Assembly (NCBI GenBank): GCA_017484135.1 | Contig: JAFUTQ010000095.1 | Coordinates: forward strand, 62,001 to 126,000 | Direction: 5' to 3' | Origin: Lachnospiraceae bacterium | GTDB taxonomy: Bacteria; Bacillota; Clostridia; Lachnospirales; Lachnospiraceae | DNA length: 64,000 bases | Part shown: positions 28,314 to 37,348 of the stretch, piece by piece | Layout: every line of letters starts with the position of its first letter | How positions within the stretch are numbered: the stretch's first letter is position 1 | Position numbers and translations under genes: made by a program | Notes under the pieces: model-generated | Told to the model about the DNA's origin: nothing | Databases searched by the model: none | What the model saw: only the letters and a program-made list of their open reading frames with translations

Positions 28314-29690
28314 TCAGTTGTTCTGTCCGGAATCCACTGTTTTTTTCCGAAGCAGAAAGCAACACACCCCCGCCAGCAAAACTGCCAGACACATATAAAA
28401 TGCCGGATTGATGCCATCCCCCGTCTTTGGTGTTTCGTCCTTTTCATGAGCCTCCGAGGTAACGGTAGCACCTGCATAGTCCTGAATAACTGCCCTCTCC
28501 GGTGCTCCGGAAGAATCGTTGGCAGCTGCCCTCTCCGATGCTCCGGAAGAATCGTTGGTAGCTGCGCCGACGATTGGTACGGTTGTCCCCGGTATGATGG
28601 TAATATTCGTGGAGCTGTTTCCATCGCTTTCATTCCCGGAATTTTCGCTTCCGTCACTTACAGCTGCATCACTTGCATTTGCACCATTTCCGCTTTCGCT
28701 GCTTTCGCTTCCGTCATTCCCGCTTTCAGTCGGTTCCTGCTGTGCATCTAATGCATGAAATGTAATTCCGTTTGCATCTGCATATTTCTTTGCCTGACTG
28801 TTGATGTAGCCGGAAATTGCAGCCGGCTTCCAATTGCTCTGCGCAGAAATCGTATTGGTCGTTGCCGGAATGGTAATGCTGCTGATTCCGCTTCCCGTAA
28901 AGGCATTTGCCTCAATGGTCTTTACAGACTCCGGCAATAAAATCGAAGAAAGGGACCGACATCCGTCAAAGGATCCGCTACCGATAGTCTGTGTCGTTGT
29001 AGCCACAGAGACGCTGGATTTTCCCTGCGGGCAGCGAATCAGCCTGGTAACGCTCTGATTATACAGACATCCGTCATTGGATGCGTAGGATGAGTTGCCG
29101 GAAGAAACCGAAATCGAAGTAAGTCTGGTGCACCCGTCAAACGCTCCGCTTCCAATCGTTGTCACCGCACCCGGCACTGCAATTGCGGACAATCCGGTAC
29201 AATCGTAAAATGCCTTGTCCCCGATACTGGTTACCGAAGACGGAAGGCTGATAGATGATAATGAACGACACTCCGCAAATGCCTGCGAGCCTATGGAGGA
29301 TATCCCGGAATTCAATGCCACCGTGGACAGCGATGTACAATTGTAAAAGGTCTGCGCTGGTAACGATCCGATATTCGCATCAATCGATACCGATTTCAAA
29401 CCGGTGCAGTCATAGAACACCGCCGTTCCCATACTGGTCACGGATGCCGGAATGGATACGCTGCTGATGGATGCGTTGGAGGCGAACACGCCTCCCGCGA
29501 TAGACGTGACATTGGAAGGAATGGTTATCGATCCGCCCGGTCCTGTATATGCAACCAGCGTACCGGAATCATCCACCGTAAATCCGTTTTCATCTGTAGT
29601 GTTCTCCGCATGCGCTCTTACTGTAAACAGAATCCCTGCCATCACGCACACCGTCAACAGCAACATAAAACCTCTGGTCTTTTTTTTCAT
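28314..29690 (-). CDS. Cell-wall-anchored leucine-rich-repeat (BspA-type) surface protein
   Basis: 458 aa. The signal peptide is MKKKTRGFMLLLTVCVMAG... ending near RAHA (residue ~28). Residues ~45-300 are BspA-like LRR_5 repeats with the recurring SIGxxAFxxCxxLxxIxxP pattern. Residues ~320-410 are a Ser/Asn/Gly-rich spacer containing a short tandem duplication (NDSSGASERA / NDSSGAPERA). The C-terminus has a sorting signal, TPKTGD, a hydrophobic helix and RKK. It is likely exported and attached to the wall by the sortase encoded just upstream. BspA-type LRR proteins often bind host or microbial partners. Confidence 0.92.
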   Translation of the reverse strand: MKKKTRGFMLLLTVCVMAGILFTVRAHAENTTDENGFTVDDSGTLVAYTGPGGSITIPSNVTSIAGGVFASNASISSVSIPASVTSMGTAVFYDCTGLKSVSIDANIGSLPAQTFYNCTSLSTVALNSGISSIGSQAFAECRSLSSISLPSSVTSIGDKAFYDCTGLSAIAVPGAVTTIGSGAFDGCTRLTSISVSSGNSSYASNDGCLYNQSVTRLIRCPQGKSSVSVATTTQTIGSGSFDGCRSLSSILLPESVKTIEANAFTGSGISSITIPATTNTISAQSNWKPAAISGYINSQAKKYADANGITFHALDAQQEPTESGNDGSESSESGNGANASDAAVSDGSENSGNESDGNSSTNITIIPGTTVPIVGAATNDSSGASERAAANDSSGAPERAVIQDYAGATVTSEAHEKDETPKTGDGINPAFYMCLAVLLAGVCCFLLRKKTVDSGQNN

Positions 29691-29712
29691 GTTACATCTC
29701 TCCTCATTCCTC

Positions 29713-30822
29713 TTAACGAATTCGTTTTGCTACCAAAAACATTCTTCCGTCTTCCGTATAATCATTGCAGGTAGACAATGTCAGCAGCTCATCTCCATAT
29801 ACCGCATCAATCGGCGTATCATATACCGACAGCTGCTCAATGTTATACAGGTATTCCTGAAAGCTGCTTTCGGAAGCTGCGTTGATAAAATTGTAATACC
29901 GAAATACTTCTTCGTCCTGATACTCTACCTTCGCCAGGCATACCGCGATAATCTCATAGGTTCCCTTCTCATAGATTGTATCAAACTGCACCGTGCGGTG
30001 CTCCTCCAGATACTCCTCATCCAGATAATTTTTCAGTGGTCCGAACATCAGACCGCTTTTCAGATTATGTCCATATATAATAATGTTGGTATCCCTCGGC
30101 ATATATTGATTTCTGGCATCAATAAACGGAATGCCGTTCTTATCGTCCTGCTTATTAAAATCATGCCTTAAATAAAAATCTGATTCCTCCACAGAGGACT
30201 GCATAACCGGATAATCAATGTCCGTATCGGGAATGGTAATCCACCCGATCATTTCCGGATTTTGTTCATGCAGGGCAGCATATTCTTCCAGAATCATCAA
30301 TGGTTTTTCGGTTTCTTCTGTTTCCGTTGCTTCCTCATCGTTTTCTGTCTCTGTCTCTTTCTCCGTATCGTTCCAGACAAGCGAATTTTGCTCTATTTTG
30401 TCCTGCAGCTCCTGCAGCTTTTTTGCCGCGAGATGATCCTTGTATTCCGAAACTCCAAAATACACACAGCATGCAATCGCAATCACAATGCAGACAACTC
30501 CCGCAATATAGCTGAGGATAATATGAAAGGGCAGCCGCCGCTCCGCCTCCTGTTCCTCCTTCGCCTGCTTTTCAGCCAGCATATTCTCGGAGTGCTCCGC
30601 CACGATATCGGAAATGCACCAGAAAAAAGACTTCCCGATCTCACTCTTAAAGCGGATACGTTTGTCACGCATCATACTATACAGTTGAATGGCCACCTCA
30701 GGATCATAAATGTCCAGTTCATCTGTAATATACTTGATTTTCTTCAAATCCTCCTGTGCAAGTCTGTATTCTCTTAAGGTTTCGAATTCATAATCGCCAA
30801 TCCTGTATTCTTTTTCTTCCAT
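29713..30822 (-). CDS. srtB: Class B sortase with cytoplasmic N-terminal extension
   Basis: 369 aa. About 100 cytoplasmic residues precede one membrane helix (ILSYIAGVVCIVIAIACCVYF). The extracellular sortase domain follows: IDYPVMQSSVEESDFYLRHDF, the His in IIIYGHNLKSGLMF, catalytic Cys in TLSTCND and Arg in the final residues FLVAKRIR. The YLRH-DF block and the length of the catalytic domain indicate class B. It is 22 bp upstream of the LRR gene with a PKTG-type signal, a motif used by clostridial SrtB enzymes, so enzyme and substrate form one operon. Confidence 0.92.
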   Translation of the reverse strand: MEEKEYRIGDYEFETLREYRLAQEDLKKIKYITDELDIYDPEVAIQLYSMMRDKRIRFKSEIGKSFFWCISDIVAEHSENMLAEKQAKEEQEAERRLPFHIILSYIAGVVCIVIAIACCVYFGVSEYKDHLAAKKLQELQDKIEQNSLVWNDTEKETETENDEEATETEETEKPLMILEEYAALHEQNPEMIGWITIPDTDIDYPVMQSSVEESDFYLRHDFNKQDDKNGIPFIDARNQYMPRDTNIIIYGHNLKSGLMFGPLKNYLDEEYLEEHRTVQFDTIYEKGTYEIIAVCLAKVEYQDEEVFRYYNFINAASESSFQEYLYNIEQLSVYDTPIDAVYGDELLTLSTCNDYTEDGRMFLVAKRIR

Positions 30823-30871
30823 CGTTTACGATTCATCTGCCTTATCTGTCCGACCTTTTCCAGTCAAATGT

Positions 30872-31810
30872 CTAATCTAACAGCATCTGTACGCATCCAT
30901 ACATGCCCGCATCGTTCCCAAGAGATGCCAATGCAATTTTGGTATCCCGGCAGGCGTGAAAGCTGCGTTCCGTGTAATACCTGCTGATGGCATCTGTCAA
31001 AATCTTTCCTGCACGGGATACTCCCCCGCCGATCACGAAGATCTCCGGATCCGACACACAGGCGATATTTGCCATGGCCGTTCCCAACATCCTGCCCAGA
31101 ACCTCTACGGCCTCCAGCGCCAGAGCATCTCCTTCCTTCGCCGCATCAAAGATATCCTTTGCTGTCACACTGTCTTTGTTTCGGAGCGTTGAATCTCTTT
31201 CATCAATCGCCAGAAGCTTTTTCGTCATGCGTACAATTCCCGTAGCGGAGGCATACTGCTCCAGACAGCCTTTTTTCCCGCATCCGCAGGTGTCTGTCTC
31301 GTGCTCATCCATCATAATATGACCGATTTCACCGCCTGCACCGTGAAAACCTGCCACAACCTTTCCGTCAACGATAATACCGCCGCCCACTCCTGTGCCC
31401 AGCGTAATCATTACCACATTGCGGTGTCCTTTTCCACCGCCCTGCCACATTTCTCCGAGTGCCGCCACATTTGCATCATTTGCCGCACGAACCATCATGC
31501 CGCATTTTTCACTCAGCGCATCCTGCACGTTAAACTGATCCCAGCCAAGATTGACACATCTATGTACCACACCGGCACTGTCTACCGGTCCCGGCACGCC
31601 TACTCCGATGCCGGCTATCTCTTCTTTTGAAATACCAAGCTCCTGAATCTTTGCCTCAACCGCTTTCGCCACATCATCCAGAATGGACGCTCCGTGATTG
31701 GCTGTATTGGTTTTTATTTCCCATTTCTCCTTCAATTCCCCCGTGGTTTCAAACAGCCCTAGCTTGCATGTCGTTCCTCCAATGTCTACACCAAACCCAT
31801 ACTTCTTCAT
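30872..31810 (-). CDS. glcK: Glucokinase, ROK family
   Basis: 312 aa; phosphorylates glucose with ATP. Seen: phosphate-1 motif FGVDIGGTTCKLG at the N-terminus, GVGVPGPVD, GTGVGGGIIVDGK, the ROK signature with glucose ligands (GAGGEIGHI) and the zinc-binding CGCGKKGCLEQYAS. In-frame sequence extends upstream to 31846, but ATG 31810 has AAGGAG and the family N-terminus. It is probably first in an operon with srtB (gap 49 bp). Confidence 0.94.
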   Translation of the reverse strand: MKKYGFGVDIGGTTCKLGLFETTGELKEKWEIKTNTANHGASILDDVAKAVEAKIQELGISKEEIAGIGVGVPGPVDSAGVVHRCVNLGWDQFNVQDALSEKCGMMVRAANDANVAALGEMWQGGGKGHRNVVMITLGTGVGGGIIVDGKVVAGFHGAGGEIGHIMMDEHETDTCGCGKKGCLEQYASATGIVRMTKKLLAIDERDSTLRNKDSVTAKDIFDAAKEGDALALEAVEVLGRMLGTAMANIACVSDPEIFVIGGGVSRAGKILTDAISRYYTERSFHACRDTKIALASLGNDAGMYGCVQMLLD

Positions 31811-31918
31811 CGTGTTCTCCTTCTTACCAAAATCTATCCAAATCAATCACGGTTCAATAACCCACAATAAACCCACTATATCCAGTATAGGCGAGTTGTT
31901 CCCGGGTGTCAATAGGTA

Positions 31919-33934
31919 TCATTCCTGCTGCTCTTCTTCCTGACGTAGGGGAGCAACAAAAGCCATTCCCGGCAGCTCCTGATGAATTTCAGTCATATAC
32001 CGGTACCAGATCTGGGCCGGATAGCCGGATCCGGTCAGTCCCGGTACTTTTTTGGGTATGTCATAGCCCACCCACACGCTGGTGGTATAATATCTGGTAT
32101 AGCCCACAAACCATCCATCCTTGTAGGAATTTGTCGTTCCCGTTTTCCCTGCACTGTCCGTTCCGGCAAGGGAATAGCCTGCTGCCGTTCCCCGTGTCAG
32201 CACTCCGGTCAGAATGTCTGTCATCTGTCTCGCAGCATTCGTCCGGTATACCTGTTTTTCATTGGGCGGACTGTTATATACCTCATTTCCATTCGCTTCC
32301 TGAATCGCAATAATACAGGTGGGTTCCCGATATACTCCGTCGTTTTCGATTGCCGCATAAGCGGCTGCCATCTCGAGTGGGGACACTCCCTGTGTAAATC
32401 CTCCCACTGCGATTGCAAGCTGATTATCTTCCCTATAAATTCTGTTAAAATTCATCTCCTGCAGATAGGACAGTCCTACCTCCGGTGTAATCTCCTCCAG
32501 CAATTTCCATGCAATCGTATTGACCGAATGCTCCACCGCATACCGGAGGGAGATCTCACCCAGATAGGTTCCGCTGGCATTGGACGGACCACCCTCCACC
32601 GGCTCATCCACCACAATCGTGTCCGCCGTGTAACCCCTCTCAAGCACCGGTGTATACACAAGCAGCGGCTTTATGGCACTCCCCGGCTGCCGATAGCTTT
32701 GGTATGCCCGATTCAGGGTATATCCGTTATAGGCCTGATTTCTTCCTCCTACGATTGCCTTCACATAACCGGTTTCATTATCGATACAGACCGCCGCACC
32801 CTGCAACGTATAGATGCCCTCCTCATTTACCTCGGTAAACGCCTGAAGCCTCTCATCCACCGCTGTCTGAAGCTGTTGCTGCATCTGCATGTCAATGGAA
32901 GTATAAATTCGATACCCCCCGCTGTACAGACCATGATTACACATATCATAGAGCTCCTGATACGCCTCATTATAGGCCTGTCTCTCCTCCTCCGAATCAA
33001 ATTGTGTCCGGAATTCAAAACCGCGCTGCGTCATGAGAATCCGGGTGGCACAATAATTCACATAGGTTTCCACATAGTTGTTTTCTATGGTTTTCGGAGT
33101 GTAAATAATGGTAATTTCCTGTTTTTTCGCACTGCTGTAGTCGCTGTATGTAATTTTTTTATCCTCCAGCATCTGCTCCAGAATACGATCCCGCCGTTCC
33201 ACCGCCTTCTGCGGATCAGTCAACGGATTGTACAGGGTCGGATTGTTTGGCAGGGCACACAAATATGCCGCTTCCGATAACGTAAGCTGCGATACATCTT
33301 TGTCAAAATAGCCCCTGCTGGCTGCACCGATTCCGTAAAACCCATTTCCGAAATAGATATTGTTCAGATAAAATTCCAGAATCTGCTCTTTGCTGTATTT
33401 TTTTTCCAGCTCCGCAGCGATGAAAATTTCCTCCATTTTTCTCTGCCACGTCCGGTCATTGGTTAAAAAAGCGGTTCTGGCGAGCTGCTGGGTAATGGTA
33501 CTCCCTCCCTGAGTAACCTCCCCGTTGCGGAGCATCGCCCAGACCGCTCTTACAATTGCCTTGTAATCGATCCCGTGATGCCGATAGAATTTTTTGTCTT
33601 CAATGCTGACAATGGCTGTTTTCACGTTCTCAGGTATTTCATCATAGCTCAGATAATATACGTCCTTCTCCCCGCTCATCGTAGTAATCTCATCGCCGTA
33701 GGCATCATAGACCACAGTAGTCTGCGATGCGCGAAAGGTTCCCCGGGATGAATGCTGCACATAGTTTACCGCTTCCGCATGCATTTCTGAGATCTGGCTC
33801 CCGTATCCGCCCAGATAATAGTATGCCAATGCAGCGATTACCAGCACGATAAAAAACACCTGTATTCTGAAAAAGACCCAAAAACCTCTATGCTTTTTTT
33901 TCCGTTTTTTCTGATTCTTACTTTTTCCGGCCAT
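31919..33934 (-). CDS. Class A penicillin-binding protein (PBP1a-type)
   Basis: 671 aa; polymerises glycan strands and cross-links peptides. A basic N-terminus and one TM helix (FFRIQVFFIVLVIAALAYYYL) precede the GT51 glycosyltransferase (IEDKKFYRHHGID with the catalytic Glu; GGSTITQQLARTAF). The transpeptidase domain has SxxK in PGSAIKPLL, SxN in EHSVNTIAW and KTGT in AGKTGTTNSY. Start ATG 33934 follows GGAGG; an upstream ATG at 33994 has no ribosome site. Confidence 0.95.
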   Translation of the reverse strand: MAGKSKNQKKRKKKHRGFWVFFRIQVFFIVLVIAALAYYYLGGYGSQISEMHAEAVNYVQHSSRGTFRASQTTVVYDAYGDEITTMSGEKDVYYLSYDEIPENVKTAIVSIEDKKFYRHHGIDYKAIVRAVWAMLRNGEVTQGGSTITQQLARTAFLTNDRTWQRKMEEIFIAAELEKKYSKEQILEFYLNNIYFGNGFYGIGAASRGYFDKDVSQLTLSEAAYLCALPNNPTLYNPLTDPQKAVERRDRILEQMLEDKKITYSDYSSAKKQEITIIYTPKTIENNYVETYVNYCATRILMTQRGFEFRTQFDSEEERQAYNEAYQELYDMCNHGLYSGGYRIYTSIDMQMQQQLQTAVDERLQAFTEVNEEGIYTLQGAAVCIDNETGYVKAIVGGRNQAYNGYTLNRAYQSYRQPGSAIKPLLVYTPVLERGYTADTIVVDEPVEGGPSNASGTYLGEISLRYAVEHSVNTIAWKLLEEITPEVGLSYLQEMNFNRIYREDNQLAIAVGGFTQGVSPLEMAAAYAAIENDGVYREPTCIIAIQEANGNEVYNSPPNEKQVYRTNAARQMTDILTGVLTRGTAAGYSLAGTDSAGKTGTTNSYKDGWFVGYTRYYTTSVWVGYDIPKKVPGLTGSGYPAQIWYRYMTEIHQELPGMAFVAPLRQEEEQQE

Positions 33935-34009
33935 AAACTGCCTCCATGTATCGTATTGTACACATTTTAGAGCCGGGATACAAGTAGCGATCAAATAGTA
34001 ATAACTGGA

Positions 34010-34558
34010 TTATTGTTCCATCTGTCTCCCCAGAAATCCTGCCGCCGTTACAGCCAGCTTGCTCTCTGCTTCCCCGATTTTATTTTTTTCATCTTTGTTA
34101 TACAGAATGACGGATCCAATGGCATCTCCCTCACAGATAATGGTGCTGATTGCCTGTGAAACATGCTCGCCGTTATCATCCAGTGTCACCTTGATAAATT
34201 TGCCGTCTCCCTTTTGCGCAACCACATTTTTCCGATCCTCAATCACTTCCTCCAGCTGTCTGCTGATCGGCTTTCCGTCAAATTCTTTTTTCCCGCTTCC
34301 TGCTGCCGCCACAACATGATCCCTGTCTGTAATGCATACAAGCTGTCCGGTTGTCTGGGCAAGGCTTTCCGCATACTGCCCGGCAAACTGGCTCAGTTCT
34401 CCGATGGGGGAATATTTTTTCAGTATAATTTCTCCTTCCCGATCGGTAAAAATTTCCAGAGGGTCTCCTTCCCTGATCCGTAATGTCCGGCGAATTTCCT
34501 TTGGTACTACCACACGTCCAAGATCGTCAATACGACGCACAATTCCTGTCGCTTTCAT
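34010..34558 (-). CDS. spoVT: Stage V sporulation protein T, AbrB-type regulator
   Basis: 182 aa. The N-terminal AbrB swapped-hairpin DNA-binding domain (IVRRIDDLGRVVVPKEIRRT, IREGDPLEIFTD) is followed by a GAF-like C-terminal domain (~55-180), the architecture and length of SpoVT, a regulator of late forespore gene expression. Its presence indicates a spore-forming lineage. It lies 75 bp upstream of the PBP gene. Confidence 0.95.
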   Translation of the reverse strand: MKATGIVRRIDDLGRVVVPKEIRRTLRIREGDPLEIFTDREGEIILKKYSPIGELSQFAGQYAESLAQTTGQLVCITDRDHVVAAAGSGKKEFDGKPISRQLEEVIEDRKNVVAQKGDGKFIKVTLDDNGEHVSQAISTIICEGDAIGSVILYNKDEKNKIGEAESKLAVTAAGFLGRQMEQ

Positions 34559-34666
34559 CTTCTATATTTCCTCCATTAATCATTTTTATCGATTTAGCTT
34601 TCAAATCGTTGTTATGGAGTTAGTATGTGGAAATTAAATGAAAATATGCTAAAACATTTTTAACAC

Positions 34667-34695
34667 TTGCAGTTTTTCTTTGGACATGTTATATT
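34667..34695 (+). promoter_or_regulatory. Promoter of the radical-SAM DNA-repair genes
   Basis: TTGCAG (34667-34672), 17 bases, TATATT (34690-34695). The LexA box at 34704-34715 overlaps the expected transcription start. Confidence 0.75.
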
Positions 34696-34703
34696 AGCAA
34701 AAA

Positions 34704-34715
34704 GAACATATGTTC
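34704..34715. promoter_or_regulatory. Perfect LexA (SOS) box
   Basis: GAACATATGTTC is a perfect palindrome identical to the core of the Gram-positive LexA/DinR consensus. Its place just downstream of the -10 element predicts repression until DNA damage. Confidence 0.9.
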
Positions 34716-34750
34716 TTTTTTTATGATAATGATTTGAGGTTAAAACGCTT

Positions 34751-36034
34751 ATGAATATTCAGAAAACGATGTCTCTCATGGAAAAATTAACCATCCTTTC
34801 GGCTGCCGCCAAGTATGATGTCGCCTGTACCTCCAGCGGAGTAGACCGCAAAGGAAACGGTAAGGGAATGGGCAATACCATAGCGCCCGGCATCTGCCAC
34901 GCATTTTCCTCAGATGGACGGTGCGTGTCCCTGCTGAAAATTCTGTTTACCAACGAGTGCATATTTCAGTGTGCCTACTGCCAGAACAACTGCAGCAATG
35001 ATGTGCCCAGAGCCTCCTTTACCCCGGAGGAGATCTGTACCCTTACCATGGAATTTTACCGCCGAAACTATATTGAAGGACTGTTTTTAAGCTCCGGCAT
35101 TCTGGTAAGTCCGAATTATACCATGGAGCTGATCTATCATACCCTGTACAAGCTGCGGCATGAGCATCAGTTTCACGGCTATATCCATGTGAAAGCAATT
35201 CCCGGTGCCGATCCCCTGCTGATCCGGCAGACCGGATATCTGGCTGACCGCATGAGCATAAATTTAGAGCTGCCTACCTCTGCCGGACTACACTCCCTTG
35301 CGCCAAATAAATCTCGCCGGACCATTCTAAAGCCCATGCGCCAGATACAAAACGGAATTGCCGAAAACAAGGATGAACTTGCGGTCTATCAAAAAGCGCC
35401 TCATTTTGTACCGGCAGGGCAGAGCACGCAGATGATCATTGGAGCCACACCCGAGCACGACTACGAAATCATGCGTGTGACAGAAAGCCTTTATCAAAAA
35501 TTCGGACTGAAACGGGTCTTTTATTCTGCCTTTGTCAACGTCAATCAAAACGAGAAGCTGCCGATGCTCCCCGGAGGGCCTCCCCTGCTCCGGGAACACC
35601 GACTGTATCAGGCTGACTGGCTGTTGCGCTATTATCACTTTTCTGTATCTGAGCTGTTAAGCGAAGACCGACCGGACTTTAACCTGAATCTGGATCCAAA
35701 ATGTGACTGGGCGCTCCGTCATCTGGATTTGTTCCCGGTGGAGATCAATCGCGCCTCCTATCAGACACTGCTGCGAGTGCCCGGAATCGGCTATAAATCT
35801 GCCGGTCGCATTGTCAAGGCACGGCGCATGAACCGCCTGGACTTTTCCGATCTAAAGAAAATGGGTGTTGTGTTGAAACGCGCACTGTACTTTATTACCT
35901 GCTCGGGTCACATGATGTACCGCACCAAGCTGGAGGAAAACTATATTTTTGAAAATCTGATGAGAGACCGCACACAGATTCCGGTCGGGCTGCGCAACAG
36001 TTCTTATCAGCAGCTCACGATCTGGGATGTGTAA
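34751..36034 (+). CDS. Radical SAM protein for DNA modification/repair (SPL-like, TIGR03916-type)
   Basis: 427 aa. The radical-SAM cluster motif CIFQCAYC (C-x3-C-x2-C) is near residue 74, followed by NNCSNDVPRASFTPEE. A TIM-barrel core and a C-terminal helix-hairpin-helix (RVPGIGYKSAGRIVKARR) consistent with DNA binding complete it. The family is related to spore photoproduct lyase and always pairs with the protein encoded next here; its reaction is not established. SOS control is seen directly in the promoter. Start ATG with GAGGTT upstream. Confidence 0.9.
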   Translation: MNIQKTMSLMEKLTILSAAAKYDVACTSSGVDRKGNGKGMGNTIAPGICHAFSSDGRCVSLLKILFTNECIFQCAYCQNNCSNDVPRASFTPEEICTLTMEFYRRNYIEGLFLSSGILVSPNYTMELIYHTLYKLRHEHQFHGYIHVKAIPGADPLLIRQTGYLADRMSINLELPTSAGLHSLAPNKSRRTILKPMRQIQNGIAENKDELAVYQKAPHFVPAGQSTQMIIGATPEHDYEIMRVTESLYQKFGLKRVFYSAFVNVNQNEKLPMLPGGPPLLREHRLYQADWLLRYYHFSVSELLSEDRPDFNLNLDPKCDWALRHLDLFPVEINRASYQTLLRVPGIGYKSAGRIVKARRMNRLDFSDLKKMGVVLKRALYFITCSGHMMYRTKLEENYIFENLMRDRTQIPVGLRNSSYQQLTIWDV

Positions 36035-36106
36035 CGATTCAAATCCATTTGGCGAGAAGCCACCGCCAGAAAATGCGCAGCATTTTCGAGCCTGGCTCTG
36101 AATCGT
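36034..36106. other. Nested stem-loop in the gap between the paired repair genes
   Basis: ACGATTCA (36034-36041) pairs with TGAATCGT (36099-36106), AGCCA (36058-36062) with TGGCT (36093-36097), and GAAAATGC (36069-36076) with GCATTTTC (36080-36087) over a GCA loop. It begins at the stop codon of the upstream gene. No T-tract. It is not one of the five-copy elements; it may be a separate repeat or an mRNA-processing structure. Confidence 0.6.
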
Positions 36107-36146
36107 GATCCGTGCCTTTGAACGCATCATCCACAGGAGGAATCAT

Positions 36147-36926
36147 ATGTACGTTTTTTTATGTGAAAATTCAATTGAAGGGATCTTTACAGGAGTCTAT
36201 GATGCATGGGCCAGCCGTTATGGTCACCGGAATATCCGTCTGTCCCTCGACACACCGGATACCTATGAACTGTTTTGTGAATACATTCAAGTGACTCCGG
36301 ATCTGGAGAAGAGCCGAAGAATCGGACGAGCCATATGCAGCAGCTTTGGCTATGAGGTCTATCAGGACATCTGTCAGGCCATTATGGCTGCCGGAAAAGA
36401 AAAAAAGAAGGCGTTGGATAAGGCTGACTGTGTGTACCGCACGATCCTGCTGGGATTTGCCATGCACGACGGGCATCGGGTACTGACTGCGTTGGGGGAG
36501 CCTTATGTAGCACGTGTCTTTGAACTGGCACGCACGACGAATCTGGAGGCTCATCATCTGATGGGATTTCTACGTTTTCGTGAGCTGGAAAACGGTGTGC
36601 TTTTCTCTGCCATCCACCCGAAAAACGATGTGCTCCCTATTCTGGGGGAACATTTTACAGACCGTCTCCCACAAGAACATTTTATGATCTATGATGCCAC
36701 GCATAAGACCGCCGCAGTACACAAGGCCGGTTCTCCGTTTTTCATTGCGGATGTTACCGATCTGAACGAAGCGCTCATCCAGAACGTATCGGCAGAGGAA
36801 CTGGAATATCGCAGGCTTTGGTGTGCCTTTTTTGAAAGTATCGCCATCAAAGCCCGGCAAAATCCAAAGCTGCAATCCCAGAATATCCCCAAACGGTTCT
36901 GGCAGGATACCGTGGAGCTTTGCTAG
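36147..36926 (+). CDS. Partner protein of the radical-SAM repair enzyme (TIGR03915 / DUF4130-type)
   Basis: 259 aa, soluble. The N-terminus YVFLCENSIEGIFTGVYDAW and the central FRELENGVLFSAIHPKNDVL match the family defined by its strict pairing with the preceding radical-SAM protein; part of it resembles uracil-DNA-glycosylase-associated DUF4130 domains. The two presumably act together on damaged DNA; the lesion is unknown. ATG 36147 has AGGAGG; upstream in-frame codons to 36105 lack one. The gap to the radical-SAM gene holds a stem-loop, yet both are likely on the SOS-controlled transcript. Confidence 0.88.
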   Translation: MYVFLCENSIEGIFTGVYDAWASRYGHRNIRLSLDTPDTYELFCEYIQVTPDLEKSRRIGRAICSSFGYEVYQDICQAIMAAGKEKKKALDKADCVYRTILLGFAMHDGHRVLTALGEPYVARVFELARTTNLEAHHLMGFLRFRELENGVLFSAIHPKNDVLPILGEHFTDRLPQEHFMIYDATHKTAAVHKAGSPFFIADVTDLNEALIQNVSAEELEYRRLWCAFFESIAIKARQNPKLQSQNIPKRFWQDTVELC

Positions 36927-36949
36927 CTTATCAGATGTATCATCTGATT

Positions 36950-37087
36950 TTAACTTTCAATGTTGGCTTGCAATATATCGTCAAACTCTCTTTCGAGGTC
37001 TTCCCGCTGCTCTTGTGGCACTGACTTTAATAATTTTCGTATAAACTGATATAATCGGTTCAAATGTTTTAATTGGTTGTCTGTCAT
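36950..37087 (-). CDS. Small uncharacterised protein (45 aa, or 54 aa from an upstream start)
   Basis: The peptide begins MTDNQLKHLNRLYQFIRK and ends ILQANIES. It is charged and helical, with no membrane segment. ATG 37087 has AAGGAGG six bases upstream. A second in-frame ATG at 37114 has its own good site (AAGGCGGTG) and would add nine residues. A promoter (TTTACA, 16 bases, TATAAT) lies at 37154-37181. Two ribosome sites and a promoter make a real gene likely; I do not recognise a family. Confidence 0.7.
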   Translation of the reverse strand: MTDNQLKHLNRLYQFIRKLLKSVPQEQREDLEREFDDILQANIES

Positions 37088-37153
37088 TGGACTTCCTCCT
37101 TCTGCATCACTCATATTATCACCGCCTTTCTAAAAATAAGCTATGTACTTTAT

Positions 37154-37181
37154 ATTATAGGAAATTTCAATACAATGTAAA
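37154..37181 (-). promoter_or_regulatory. Promoter of the small gene at 36950
   Basis: TTTACA (37176-37181), 16 bases, TATAAT (37154-37159) on the minus strand, about 40 bp before the first possible start. Confidence 0.65.
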
Positions 37182-37213
37182 GCCATAATTCATCTGGCAG
37201 GCGCACCAGACAA

Positions 37214-37240
37214 CAGGGGCAGCATCACATGCTGCCCCTG
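37214..37240. terminator. 12-bp perfect stem-loop downstream of the P-loop protein gene
   Basis: CAGGGGCAGCAT (37214-37225), CAC loop, ATGCTGCCCCTG (37229-37240). It lies about 110 bp past the stop at 37349 (minus strand). The T-tract is poor on both strands, so factor-independent termination is only probable. Confidence 0.5.
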
Positions 37241-37348
37241 CCTTTCTCCAAGCAGACATTAGGATTCCCGCTCAGATTTTTCTTTGTAAGCTTCTTTTCT
37301 TTTTTCGTATTATTCTTGATTCATCCCAAAAGGAGGCCTCGTGATATG

